The notes under the pieces are model-generated. The model was not told the DNA's origin, searched no databases, and saw only the letters and a list, made by a program, of their open reading frames with translations. The position numbers were made by a program, and so were the translations under genes. A stretch of 64,000 nt of DNA from CAYLPJ01 sp964385465 (GTDB taxonomy: Bacteria; Planctomycetota; Phycisphaerae; SM23-33): positions 1 to 64,000 of the forward strand of contig CAYLPJ010000021.1 in assembly GCA_964385465.1 (NCBI GenBank), given 5' to 3'. Positions 1 to 7,396 of the stretch are shown in pieces (positions within the stretch are counted from its first letter, which is position 1; every line of letters starts with the position of its first letter).

Positions 1-8
1 TGGCGAGG

Positions 9-31
9 AAAAGCGGCGTCGTTGCCGCCGC
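9..31 (-). terminator. Possible intrinsic terminator of the toroid-protein operon
   Basis: Read on the minus strand, GCGGCG and CGCCGC form a six-pair stem around a seven-base loop, followed directly by TTTT. It lies about 200 bases past the stop codon at 238 and is the only stem with a T-tract I see there. The rest of 1-237 shows no convincing gene. The distance from the stop codon keeps confidence low. Confidence 0.35.
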
Positions 32-237
32 ACTCCATATTTGGCGGCGAGGGCCCGGGAGTGCGATGGCCGGCGCGCCGATTCGACGGGGCGCGCGGGG
101 CGGCTTCGAGGACGACCCAACCGCGCTCGCCGCGACGGCCCGCGCTGTACAGGCGGCCCGCGTTGGCGAAGATGGAGGGCGGCTTCGCCGCTGCGTTCCG
201 GGGCTTTCCGTGGCTCAGCGAAGCCGGACGCGGCCGT

Positions 238-1506
238 TCAGCGCCCCGCGCCGGTCACCGGGCAGCGACGGCCGGGGGCGAGGCGGCCGGCGAGGGCCTC
301 GCGGCAGATGATCAGGGCGGCGGCGGCGAAGGGGGTGGCGACCAGGGGGTCGTCCTCCTTGGCGTCGGTGTAGGGGTTGACCCACGTGCCGTCCTCGCGG
401 CGGCGGGCGAGGACCTCTCGGGCCAGCTCGGCCGCCCAGTTTCGCGGCCCGGCCGGTCCCTCGATGCGCTCGGCACCGACGGCGAGGAACGCGTGGGCGG
501 CCGCCCATGCCCAGTAGTAGTACGTCGCGTCGCGGAGCACCTCGCGGTCGGGCGCGAACCGCCCGGGATTGTGTTGTGCGGAGAAGTTCCGCTCCAGCCA
601 TCGCACGGCGGCGACGACGCGGGGATGGTCTCGGCCCAGCCCGCAGCAGAGCAGGGCCCGGACGCCGTCGGCGGTCATCGTGCCGTAGGAGGCGAACCGC
701 CTTCGCCCGAAGCGGTCGGTGCCTGCGAGCCCGGCCTTGTTCTGTCCGACGTCCCCGGGCATGAAGAAGAACCCGCCGTCGTCGTAGTCCGGATCGCGGT
801 CGGCGGGGTCCTCGGCGAAGTTCTGGCACCGCCGGACGAAGGCGAGGGCCTTGCGGTAGGCCGGGTCGTCGGCCGGGGCCCGCGCCGAGCGAAGGGCCGC
901 CAGGCCGAAGATCGTCGCCGCCAGGTTGGACTCGGTGAACGGCTCGGGCCATTGGCCGGCGGCGGGTTTTCGCGGCAGGCCCATGGAGAAGCCCCAGCCG
1001 CCATAGTGCTCGTCGGGCGGGCGCCAGCCGAGGTGCTCGACGAGCTGTCGCCGGCGAACGTACGCCAGGTAGGCCGCGTGGGTCCGCCGCGTCCGGGGCG
1101 TGCGGCGTTCCAGGACGACCACGCGGCTGGCCGAGCCGGCGGAATAGATGGGGAAGGGCCAGTCCCGCTCGCCGACATTCAGCCTGCCGTTGGGATCGAC
1201 GAAGCCGCAGAGGAAGCCCACGCCGCGTCGAAAGGCGGCCGTGGGCTCGCTGGCGTCGTGGGGCAGGAACAGCAGCGTGCTCATCACGTGGGGCGTCAGC
1301 TCGGTGCCGCTGCGGAAGCAGCCGTAGACCTCGCTGCGCCAGGCGCCGTCGTCCTGCTGGGCGGCGAGCAGCACGTCGCGGGCGTCACAGAGGGCGCCGT
1401 GGATCGCGGCGGTCAACTGCCCGTCGCCCGGCGCCGACGGGGCGCAGCCGGCGGCGGAGGCCAGGAGCCCCGCCGCCAGCAGCGCCCCGCGGGTCGCGGA
1501 TGTCAT
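238..1506 (-). CDS. Exported lipoprotein-like alpha-alpha toroid (prenyltransferase/squalene-cyclase fold) protein
   Basis: The 422-residue product starts MTSATRGALLAAG and has a hydrophobic signal ending at LLASAAGC, which resembles a lipobox, so it is probably a lipid-anchored exported protein. The body has helical repeats with motifs such as DDGAW, YGGWGF and REDGTW, typical of the terpenoid-cyclase/prenyltransferase toroid fold used by many planctomycete surface proteins of unknown role. It begins 11 bases after the stop of the upstream toroid gene (1518-2756), so the two are probably one operon. I see no DXDD-type cyclase motif that would support real cyclase activity, and the substrate is unknown. 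The start at 1506 was chosen because it gives the signal sequence; longer upstream readings run through the neighbouring gene. Confidence 0.75.
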   Translation of the reverse strand: MTSATRGALLAAGLLASAAGCAPSAPGDGQLTAAIHGALCDARDVLLAAQQDDGAWRSEVYGCFRSGTELTPHVMSTLLFLPHDASEPTAAFRRGVGFLCGFVDPNGRLNVGERDWPFPIYSAGSASRVVVLERRTPRTRRTHAAYLAYVRRRQLVEHLGWRPPDEHYGGWGFSMGLPRKPAAGQWPEPFTESNLAATIFGLAALRSARAPADDPAYRKALAFVRRCQNFAEDPADRDPDYDDGGFFFMPGDVGQNKAGLAGTDRFGRRRFASYGTMTADGVRALLCCGLGRDHPRVVAAVRWLERNFSAQHNPGRFAPDREVLRDATYYYWAWAAAHAFLAVGAERIEGPAGPRNWAAELAREVLARRREDGTWVNPYTDAKEDDPLVATPFAAAALIICREALAGRLAPGRRCPVTGAGR

Positions 1507-1517
1507 CCGCCTGGCGG

Positions 1518-2756
1518 TCACTTCTTGATCTTCGCGGCCACGGGGACGGGGGCGCGGTCGACCATCAGCACGAGCAGGGCGGCGGAGGAGCAGAACGTCC
1601 GCCCGGTGATGCAGTGGTGCCCGGTCCACGAGCCGTCCTGGTTCTGGATGTGGTTGAGGTTGCGGGTCATGGACTTGTCCCAGGTCTCCCACGCGTCGCC
1701 GCCCTCGATGACCAGGCTCTCCCCGATGGTCATGTAGCTGAGGAATTCCTCCCCGCCGTTGGACCCGAACCCGGCGATGAACCGCTTGTCGTTCAGCTTG
1801 GCCGCGACGGCCTCGCGCGTCTGCTTCAGGTCCTCCTCGCGGGCCTCGATGTCCTTGAGCTCGCGCTGGATCTCCTTCCGCCGCGGCTCGGCGGTGGCGG
1901 TCTCCAGATCGGCGGTAAGTTCCTGTTTGCGGGCCTTGGCGGTGTTGACCGAGTCCTGCTGCCCGCCGAGGGTGGACGCCGCGGCGTAGAGCTTCACCCC
2001 CGCCGAGCCGCCCCCGGCGAACGTGCCGCTGGTCTTGTCGTACCGCTTGCGGGACTCGTCCGAGGCTCGCGCCAGCACCGGCCGGGGCACGTCCTTGCCG
2101 CTCTGGGCGGCGAGGTTCAGGCCCTTGACCGCCACCGACTGCGCCAGCGTCGCCGCCCAGCCGCGGTCGTCCCATCGCCCGTCCTCCCGCTGGTTCTTCT
2201 GCATCTTGTGCAGGACCTTGTCCAGCGCCGTCGAGACCCTGTCCCGCCCGTCGGCGTCGGGCATCTCGTGCTGGACCTGGGGCAGGAGCATCGCGGCCAT
2301 GAAGGTGTCGATGTACATCCCCAGCTTGCTCTGGACGCGCGTGCCCCGCGTGGCGGTGATGAACAGCGAGTCGGCGTCGGACTTCTCGATCTCGGCGCAA
2401 ACGTAGTTCACCGCCCGCAGCACGGCCCGGGCGTGCGTGCCGCTGCGCGGCGTGTTGCCCGAACGCAGCAGGGCCATCGCGGCCATGCAGGTGTCGGCCA
2501 CGCTGGCGGTGTCCTTGAGCTTGCCCCCGCCGCCCATGTGTCGGGATTCCTCGCCCTGGCCCCAGGCGCCGCTTTCGAGCTGGTGCTCGACCAGCCAGCC
2601 GAGCCCGCGCTTGACGTTGTCGCTGAGCGGCTTGGGATCGACGGCGGGCTTCCATTTGTCGCCGTTCCCGCCGGCGTCGGCGTCCGCCGCGTGCAGCGCC
2701 CCGCAGAAGATCAGCCCCGCCAGTACCGTCGCCGTGATGAGTGTCCGTCGCGCCAT
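1518..2756 (-). CDS. Secreted toroid-fold protein with an inserted coiled coil
   Basis: The 412-residue product begins MARRTLITATVLAGLIFCG with a clear signal peptide ending near ALHAADA, after a good ribosome site (AGGAAAGGGG). Repeats such as WLVEHQLESGAWG, QREDGRWDDRGW and NQDGSWTGHHC mark the prenyltransferase/squalene-oxidase toroid fold. Residues about 268-322 are a charged heptad-rich stretch (KARKQELTADLETATAEP and onward) that should form a coiled coil between two toroid halves, which is unusual for the fold. It is the first gene of a pair with 238-1506; both probably act together outside the cytoplasm. The family is known from sequence only and no reaction can be assigned. Confidence 0.75.
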   Translation of the reverse strand: MARRTLITATVLAGLIFCGALHAADADAGGNGDKWKPAVDPKPLSDNVKRGLGWLVEHQLESGAWGQGEESRHMGGGGKLKDTASVADTCMAAMALLRSGNTPRSGTHARAVLRAVNYVCAEIEKSDADSLFITATRGTRVQSKLGMYIDTFMAAMLLPQVQHEMPDADGRDRVSTALDKVLHKMQKNQREDGRWDDRGWAATLAQSVAVKGLNLAAQSGKDVPRPVLARASDESRKRYDKTSGTFAGGGSAGVKLYAAASTLGGQQDSVNTAKARKQELTADLETATAEPRRKEIQRELKDIEAREEDLKQTREAVAAKLNDKRFIAGFGSNGGEEFLSYMTIGESLVIEGGDAWETWDKSMTRNLNHIQNQDGSWTGHHCITGRTFCSSAALLVLMVDRAPVPVAAKIKK

Positions 2757-2895
2757 CGCTGAACCCCTTTCCTTTGCGGCGCCGCCTCGGCGCCTGGTTC
2801 GTTCCTTTCGCGACGGATTGTCAGACGCTCGATGCCCGGCGAAAGTTCCCCGGACGCCCGCGGGCGTCCCGGGCAACGCCGCCGAACGCACGTCG

Positions 2896-3057
2896 GACCC
2901 GGCCCCAGATACGTCATGTTGCGTTCCTGCCGGTCCCCGGCCCGCCTGGCCGCGTTGGCCCGCATCGGCGATGCTACGGCATCGCCCGCTTCGGCCGCCT
3001 TGCCGGGCGAGCCGCGTCCGGCGCAGGAACCGCAACGAACCTGTTTGGGACCGCTTA
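2896..3057. repeat. 162-bp palindromic intergenic repeat, copy 1
   Basis: One of three copies (others at 17621 and 34241) with identical length and strong similarity. The element is an imperfect palindrome centred at 2976/2977, where GGCGATGC and GCATCGCC form a perfect stem around TACG. The right end CCGCTTA, read on the minus strand as TAAGCGG, supplies the TAA stop of the acetyltransferase gene (3055-3057). The left end has decayed to GACCCGG and lies upstream of the toroid operon. The element contains no transposase gene; it could be a REP-like or MITE-like unit, or a 3-prime-end processing structure. Confidence 0.85.
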
Positions 3058-4257
3058 GAAATGATCCCACACCGCCAGCGTGGGGTCTCGGGCGGGGAAG
3101 AGCGCGGCGAGCAGGTCGGCGGCGTCGCCGGTCAGCGCCGTGCCGAAGGCGGCCGCGGTCTCGAGCGGATCGTCCGTGCCGATCAGAAGCTGGGCGATCT
3201 CGGCCCCGCCCCGGACGGCGTGCCTCGTCCGCGTCGCCCCGGCCGGGGCGACCTTGCCATCACCGATCGCCAGCGTGGCCTTGTCCTCGCCGTCGTCGAT
3301 CAACAGGTTGCCCGACCAGTCGGCCAGGGGGGAGGCCTTCAGCCGCCGTTCGAGCTCGCCGCCAAGGCGGGCCAGGCAGCGATTCAGGTCGAGCGTGCGG
3401 ATCATGGCGTCGCCGCGGCGGGTGTAGCGGGTCTCGATGCGGCAGGTGCCGCGCCGCAACCGTCTCGCCAGCTCGCAGTCGTGATGCAGGGAGGGCAGGA
3501 CAACGTGTCGCTTGCCCAGCCGCCGGCACAGCCGCCGCAAGGCGCCCAGGACCGCGTCCGTCTCGCCGGCGCAGTCCACCACGTCCAGGTTCTCCCCGCC
3601 GGCGTCGGCGAAGACGTACCCCGCGGCCGCGCCGGCCTCGTCGGTCCACATCCAGCCGGACCAGGTTTTCGCCCGTCTGCCGTAGGTCGGCCGAACCGCC
3701 GTGCCGGTCAGCCCCTCGGCGTGGAGGTTGTACAGGGCGGCGAGGTCCTGGCGGTGGCGGGGGGGGATCTTGCGCATGCGCCCGGGGGCGTTGAGGGTTG
3801 GCAGGTGGCGGAACTCGACGCGGTAGGCATGGCCCGGCCAGGCGCGGACGTAGCGGAAGCGGTGGTAGAAATCGCTGATGCCGAACAGGACGCTGACGTC
3901 GTAGCCGGCCTCTCTGGCGGCGCGGCAGCCCTCGGCGGCGGTCGCGGCCATGAGGCCGCGTTTGCGCCTCTCGCCGTGTGTGGCAACGCCGCCGATCCCG
4001 GCGGTGCGCAGCGTGCCCGAGCCGACTCGCATATCGTAGCCCCATATTCCCCAGTGCGTTACGATCTCGGTGCCGATCAGGCCGATCGTCGAGGCGTCCC
4101 AGTCGTAATGGGAGCCGTCGACGTACCCGCCCTTGGTGCAGTACTCCAGCCAGCCCCAGTAGGGCGAGCCGAAGGTCTTGCCCGTAAGGTCCAGGACGGC
4201 TTGGCGGTGGGTGCGGCGGTCGGGACGGATCAGGTGAAGTCGGTCCAGGTCGCTCAT
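3055..4257 (-). CDS. Eis-like GNAT N-acetyltransferase with C-terminal sterol-carrier-like domain
   Basis: The 400-residue length and domain order match the Eis family: a GNAT domain in the first half and an SCP2-like domain at about residues 290-400. The acetyl-CoA-binding motif A is visible as GIGGVATHGERRKRGLM near residue 100, followed by FGISDFYHRFRY. Eis-type enzymes transfer acetyl groups from acetyl-CoA to amine groups, including aminoglycosides in mycobacteria, but the native substrate here is unknown. The start MSDLDRLHLIR at 4257 was preferred over an upstream ATG because the upstream residues have no family similarity and would cross the promoter of the divergent gene. Its TAA stop lies inside the palindromic repeat. 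Confidence 0.8.
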   Translation of the reverse strand: MSDLDRLHLIRPDRRTHRQAVLDLTGKTFGSPYWGWLEYCTKGGYVDGSHYDWDASTIGLIGTEIVTHWGIWGYDMRVGSGTLRTAGIGGVATHGERRKRGLMAATAAEGCRAAREAGYDVSVLFGISDFYHRFRYVRAWPGHAYRVEFRHLPTLNAPGRMRKIPPRHRQDLAALYNLHAEGLTGTAVRPTYGRRAKTWSGWMWTDEAGAAAGYVFADAGGENLDVVDCAGETDAVLGALRRLCRRLGKRHVVLPSLHHDCELARRLRRGTCRIETRYTRRGDAMIRTLDLNRCLARLGGELERRLKASPLADWSGNLLIDDGEDKATLAIGDGKVAPAGATRTRHAVRGGAEIAQLLIGTDDPLETAAAFGTALTGDAADLLAALFPARDPTLAVWDHF

Positions 4258-4321
4258 GGGCGGGCCCTCGCGGGGGATTGAACGGATCGGGCGTCGGGGA
4301 GCATCGGGCAAAGCCGGCCCG

Positions 4322-4351
4322 TTGTCAACACCGCCCGCGCTGTCGTACAAT
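4322..4351 (+). promoter_or_regulatory. Sigma-70-type promoter for the zinc-ribbon/vWA gene
   Basis: TTGTCA (4322-4327) and TACAAT (4346-4351) are separated by 18 bases and lie about 50 bases before the start codon at 4400, in the gap between divergent genes. Both hexamers are close to the TTGACA/TATAAT consensus. Confidence 0.55.
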
Positions 4352-4399
4352 GCGGGCGGATTCGACGGGTACCCACTGAAGACCGCGGAAGGATGCTCG

Positions 4400-5344
4400 A
4401 TGGCGATCAAGATTCGTTGCCCCGAATGCAGCAAGAAGATATCGATCGATGAGGCCTTCGCCGGCGGGATGTGCCGCTGCCCCTACTGCAAGGCCCTCGC
4501 CCTCGTGCCGGACGAGTCCGGCCAGCCCGCACAGGGCGTCCGTCCGGAGGCGCCCGGCGGCCGGCCCGAGGAGCCGGCGGGAAGGCCCGCCGAGCCGGGC
4601 GGGCGCCCGGAGGAGCCCGGCGGGGCCCCGGCCGGACCGACGGGCCCGGCGATCGGCGAGCACGAGCACATTCCCATGGCCCGGCCGGTGAAGGTCCAGG
4701 GCATCATCACGATCGTGCTGCTGATTCTGCTGGCGCTGATGGTGGCGGTGGGTATGACGCTGGCGCTGATGTACCTGCCCAGCGGCGGGCCGAAGCTGCC
4801 CCCGGAGGGTCCGCCGCAGGTCGATCCGCTGGCGGTGAGCAAATCCGGCCCGGCGATCGCGGACATCAAGGACATCAAGGCGCCGATCGTGTACGTCATC
4901 GACGGCGGCTCCAGCATGCGGGGCACCTTCGATGCCGCCCGCGTGATGGCGTCCAACTCGATCCAGTCCCTCACGGGCGGGGGGCAGTTTACGGCCATCA
5001 TCGCCCGGGAGGACGAGGACCGGGCCATGGGCGAGGAGTTCGTTCCCGGCGGCGAGAGCGGCAAGGAGAAGTTCGAGTCCTTCGTCAAGGCGACCGTCCC
5101 GACCGGCGCGACGGACATCGCCCGGTCGCTGACGGCGGCGCTGGAGCGCAACCCCGGGACAATCGTGCTGATCGCCCGGAAACCGGTGGGCGGCGCGATG
5201 GCTGCCGCCGCCAAGGCCAAGGAGCAGGGCGTGCCGATCGTGGCCATCACCATCGACGGCGACCCGGAGGTCAACATGTCCATGGAGAAGCTGGCCGAGA
5301 CCTCCGGCGGGCAGTTCCGCAAGTTCTTCACCGCCGAGTTCTAG
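4400..5344 (+). CDS. Membrane protein with N-terminal zinc ribbon and C-terminal vWA-like domain
   Basis: The 314-residue product starts at an ATG preceded by GGAAGG. Residues 7-30 contain CPEC and CRCPYC, a two-knuckle zinc ribbon common in planctomycete membrane proteins. A Pro/Gly/Glu-rich linker follows, then one transmembrane segment (about 102-126, IITIVLLILLALMVAVG). The C-terminal part (about 160-314) reads as a von Willebrand factor A domain: a beta strand ending in VIDGGSSM, then TGATDI and VAITIDG. The first motif is DxGxS rather than the canonical DxSxS, so metal binding may be altered. The ribbon should be cytoplasmic and the vWA domain periplasmic. Partners are not apparent from the neighbours. 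Confidence 0.7.
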   Translation: MAIKIRCPECSKKISIDEAFAGGMCRCPYCKALALVPDESGQPAQGVRPEAPGGRPEEPAGRPAEPGGRPEEPGGAPAGPTGPAIGEHEHIPMARPVKVQGIITIVLLILLALMVAVGMTLALMYLPSGGPKLPPEGPPQVDPLAVSKSGPAIADIKDIKAPIVYVIDGGSSMRGTFDAARVMASNSIQSLTGGGQFTAIIAREDEDRAMGEEFVPGGESGKEKFESFVKATVPTGATDIARSLTAALERNPGTIVLIARKPVGGAMAAAAKAKEQGVPIVAITIDGDPEVNMSMEKLAETSGGQFRKFFTAEF

Positions 5345-5531
5345 CCGACCCCCCGCCCGCCCCGGTGTCGGGCCGCGGCGGTGTCCGCTTTGCCGGGTAA
5401 GGTGTATCCCGTACCCTCCGGGCGGACACGGGCCGTGTTTCTATAAGCCCTTTTACGTCAATAGTTTGAAGAATGCGTCTCTCCGTGTGTCCACTGTCCG
5501 GGGGGGTGGACAGAACTGACACAGGGGGGGC

Positions 5532-5560
5532 TTGCGTCTCGGCGGCGGGGGTGCTATCCT
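5532..5560 (+). promoter_or_regulatory. Promoter placing the yggS transcript start at its ATG (leaderless)
   Basis: TTGCGT (5532-5537), a 17-base spacer and TATCCT (5555-5560) lie seven bases before the ATG at 5568. This geometry puts the transcription start at or next to the start codon, and no Shine-Dalgarno sequence is present. Confidence 0.45.
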
Positions 5561-5567
5561 TCCGATC

Positions 5568-6293
5568 ATGTCGGTGACCCGAGGCAGGATCGAGAAGAAC
5601 CTTCAGCGTATCCGCGAGGAGATCGACGCCGCCTGCGCCCGCTCGGGACGCCGGGTTGAGGAGGTCTCCCTGGTCGCGGTGACCAAGACCGTCGGCCTGG
5701 ACGAGGTCAAGCACCTTGTCGATCTCGGGGTCACCGAACTGGGAGAGAGCCGGGCCCAGCAGCTCGCGCCCCGGGCCGAGGAGGTCGCCGCCTGGTTGGG
5801 GCGCCGCCGCAAGCCCCAGCCAGCGCCGGTCCACTGGCACATGATCGGGCACCTCCAGCGGAACAAGGTCAAGGCCGTCCTCGGCTGCTCGCCGGTGATC
5901 CACTCGGTGGACTCCCTCCGCCTGGCCGAGGAGGTCGATTCCCGCGCCGAGCGGGCCGGGCAGACCGTCGACGTGATGCTCCAGGTCAATTGCTCGCAGG
6001 AGCAGCAGAAGTACGGCGTGGCGGTGGGTGCCGCGATGCACCTCGGCGAGATGATCACCACGCTCAAGCACGTCCGGCTGATCGGCCTGATGACCATGGC
6101 GCCGCTGAGCGACGACCCCGAGGCCGCCCGCCCGTCGTTCGTGCGGCTGCGGGAGCTGTTCGAGGAGATGCGCAGCGAGAAGACCGGCGGGGACGGCTTC
6201 CGCCACCTGTCGATGGGCATGAGCCAGGACTACCCCGTCGCCGTCGAAGAAGGCGCGACCCTGCTGCGCATCGGTTCGGCGGTGTTCGAGTAG
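5568..6293 (+). CDS. yggS: YggS/PROSC-type pyridoxal-phosphate homeostasis protein
   Basis: The 241-residue product matches the YggS/YBL036C family in length and motifs: VSLVAVTKTVG holds the PLP-binding lysine near residue 37, WHMIGHLQRNKVK is the family signature, and LSMGMSQDYPVAVEEGATLLRIGSAVFE is the conserved C-terminus. These proteins bind PLP on a fold-type III barrel and buffer vitamin B6 and amino/keto acid pools in the cytoplasm. In many bacteria the gene sits near ftsZ or sepF; here it stands between a vWA protein and a convergent DJ-1 gene. The start at 5568 fits family length, although no ribosome site precedes it and a leaderless promoter is likely. Confidence 0.92.
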   Translation: MSVTRGRIEKNLQRIREEIDAACARSGRRVEEVSLVAVTKTVGLDEVKHLVDLGVTELGESRAQQLAPRAEEVAAWLGRRRKPQPAPVHWHMIGHLQRNKVKAVLGCSPVIHSVDSLRLAEEVDSRAERAGQTVDVMLQVNCSQEQQKYGVAVGAAMHLGEMITTLKHVRLIGLMTMAPLSDDPEAARPSFVRLRELFEEMRSEKTGGDGFRHLSMGMSQDYPVAVEEGATLLRIGSAVFE

Positions 6294-6297
6294 CGGC

Positions 6298-6819
6298 TCA
6301 GCCGGCGAGCCTGTCGACGATGGCCTTGCAGAAGGCCGGCAGGTCGTCGGGCTTGCGGGCCGTGATGACCTTGCCGTCCACCACGCACTCCTCGTCCACC
6401 CAGTCGGCGCCGGCGTTGAGCATGTCGTGGCGGATGGCGAGGAAGCTCGTCGCCCGCCGCCCGCGGAGGGCGTCGGTGCAGCAGAGCATCCACCCGCCGT
6501 GGCAGATGGCGGCCAGGAGGATGTCGGCCTTCGCGCAGCCCTGGATGAAGGCGATCATGGATTCGTCGCGGCGCATGTAGTCCGGGCACCATCCGCCGGG
6601 TACGATCACGGCGTCGAAGTCCGCGGGGTCGGCCTCGGCGGCGGCGACGTCGGCGGGGCAGGGGTAGCCGAGCTTGGAGGGGTACTCCTCACCGCCCCGC
6701 GGGGCCACGCGGGTCACCGATGCGCCTTCCTCGCCGAGCCGGTAGTAGGGATACCAGACCTCCAGTTCCTGGTACTCGCGATCGATCATCAGGGCGATCT
6801 TCCTGCCTTGGAGTTTCAT
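6298..6819 (-). CDS. DJ-1/PfpI family protein (glyoxalase/deglycase or protease-like)
   Basis: The 173-residue product is full length for the PfpI branch. The nucleophile elbow AICHGGW places the catalytic cysteine at residue 106, and the preceding VIVPGGWCPDYMR loop and early acidic residue fit the family. Members have been described as deglycases, glyoxalases or proteases, and sequence alone does not separate these. The family usually ends with a short helix such as DLPAFCKAIVDRL, which is present. The gene converges on yggS with only four bases between stops. Confidence 0.85.
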   Translation of the reverse strand: MKLQGRKIALMIDREYQELEVWYPYYRLGEEGASVTRVAPRGGEEYPSKLGYPCPADVAAAEADPADFDAVIVPGGWCPDYMRRDESMIAFIQGCAKADILLAAICHGGWMLCCTDALRGRRATSFLAIRHDMLNAGADWVDEECVVDGKVITARKPDDLPAFCKAIVDRLAG

Positions 6820-6909
6820 CGTCGTCGTCCTTTGCGTTGGGGCGTCAACGGGCTTCGATCAGATGATAGGCAAGGCGGGGCGCCAGCGGCGGGTCGGTCA
6901 GAAAGCAGG

Positions 6910-7136
6910 GCAGAAGACCGCCCTTCGACTCGCTTCGCTCGCTCAGNNNNNNNNNNNNNNNNNNNNNNNNNNNNNNNNNNNNNNNNNNNNNNNNNNNNNN
7001 NNNNNNNNNNNNNNNNNNNNNNNNNNNNNNNNNNNNNNNNNNNNNNGACTCGGGAGACCGCCCTTCGACTCGCTTCGCTCGCTCAGGACTCGGGAGACCG
7101 CCCTTCGACTCGCTTCGCTCGCTCAGGACTCGGGAG
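6910..7136. repeat. 40-bp tandem repeat interrupted by a 100-N assembly gap
   Basis: A 40-base unit (GACTCGGGAGACCGCCCTTC followed by GACTCGCTTCGCTCGCTCAG) occurs twice in full after the gap (7047-7086, 7087-7126), again in part at 7127, and in part before the gap at 6910-6946. Positions 6947-7046 are exactly 100 N, the usual placeholder for a gap of unknown size, so the true copy number is unknown. The inner half contains TTCGACTCGCTTCGCTCGCTC, built from short CGCT steps. The flanks 6820-6909 and 7137-7246 hold no gene. Confidence 0.9.
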
Positions 7137-7246
7137 ACCGCAGGGGCGCGGTCCGCTCGATGCGTGGCGGGCACGGCAATCGGCGGCGGGTTCTGTCTCC
7201 CGCTTTCCTGTTTCCTGCTCTCCTGCCCTGTGCGGCGAAGCCGAAC

Positions 7247-7319
7247 TGGAGCCGAGGGGATTCGAACCCCTGACCTACGCATTGCGAACGCGTCGCTCTC
7301 CCAGCTGAGCTACGGCCCC
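7247..7319 (-). tRNA. tRNA-Ala (anticodon CGC)
   Basis: The minus strand folds as a complete 73-base cloverleaf: acceptor GGGGCCG/CGGCTCC, D-arm GCTC..GAGC with GCTGGGA loop, anticodon loop TTCGCAA, and T-arm around GGTTCGAATCC. The anticodon CGC reads the alanine codon GCG. The G3-T70 wobble pair in the acceptor stem is the alanine identity element, which confirms the call. The CCA end is not encoded: GTT follows the discriminator A. Confidence 0.97.
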
Positions 7320-7330
7320 GGGAATCTGGC

Positions 7331-7358
7331 AGTATAGCAGTATCGGCGGGAATGCCAA
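7331..7358 (-). promoter_or_regulatory. Sigma-70-type promoter for tRNA-Ala
   Basis: On the minus strand TTGGCA and TATACT are separated by 16 bases and end about 11 bases before the 5-prime end of the tRNA, as expected for a tRNA promoter. Confidence 0.65.
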
Positions 7359-7396
7359 GGGCATTTCGCGCCCCGCGGGAATTGTGCTGGTCCTCC

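Noticed and set aside
1..237. Partial gene at the left edge
   Set aside because: No frame shows a recognisable domain or a convincing end; a possible terminator of the following operon fits better.
2711..3070. Conserved peptide (QVRCGSCAGRG...) read through all three 162-bp repeats
   Set aside because: The frame stays open in all copies, but the differences between copies are mostly amino-acid changing and the DNA is palindromic, which explains the shared reading. No ribosome site is present.
6910..7136. CRISPR array
   Set aside because: The 40-bp units follow each other without spacers and there are no cas genes.
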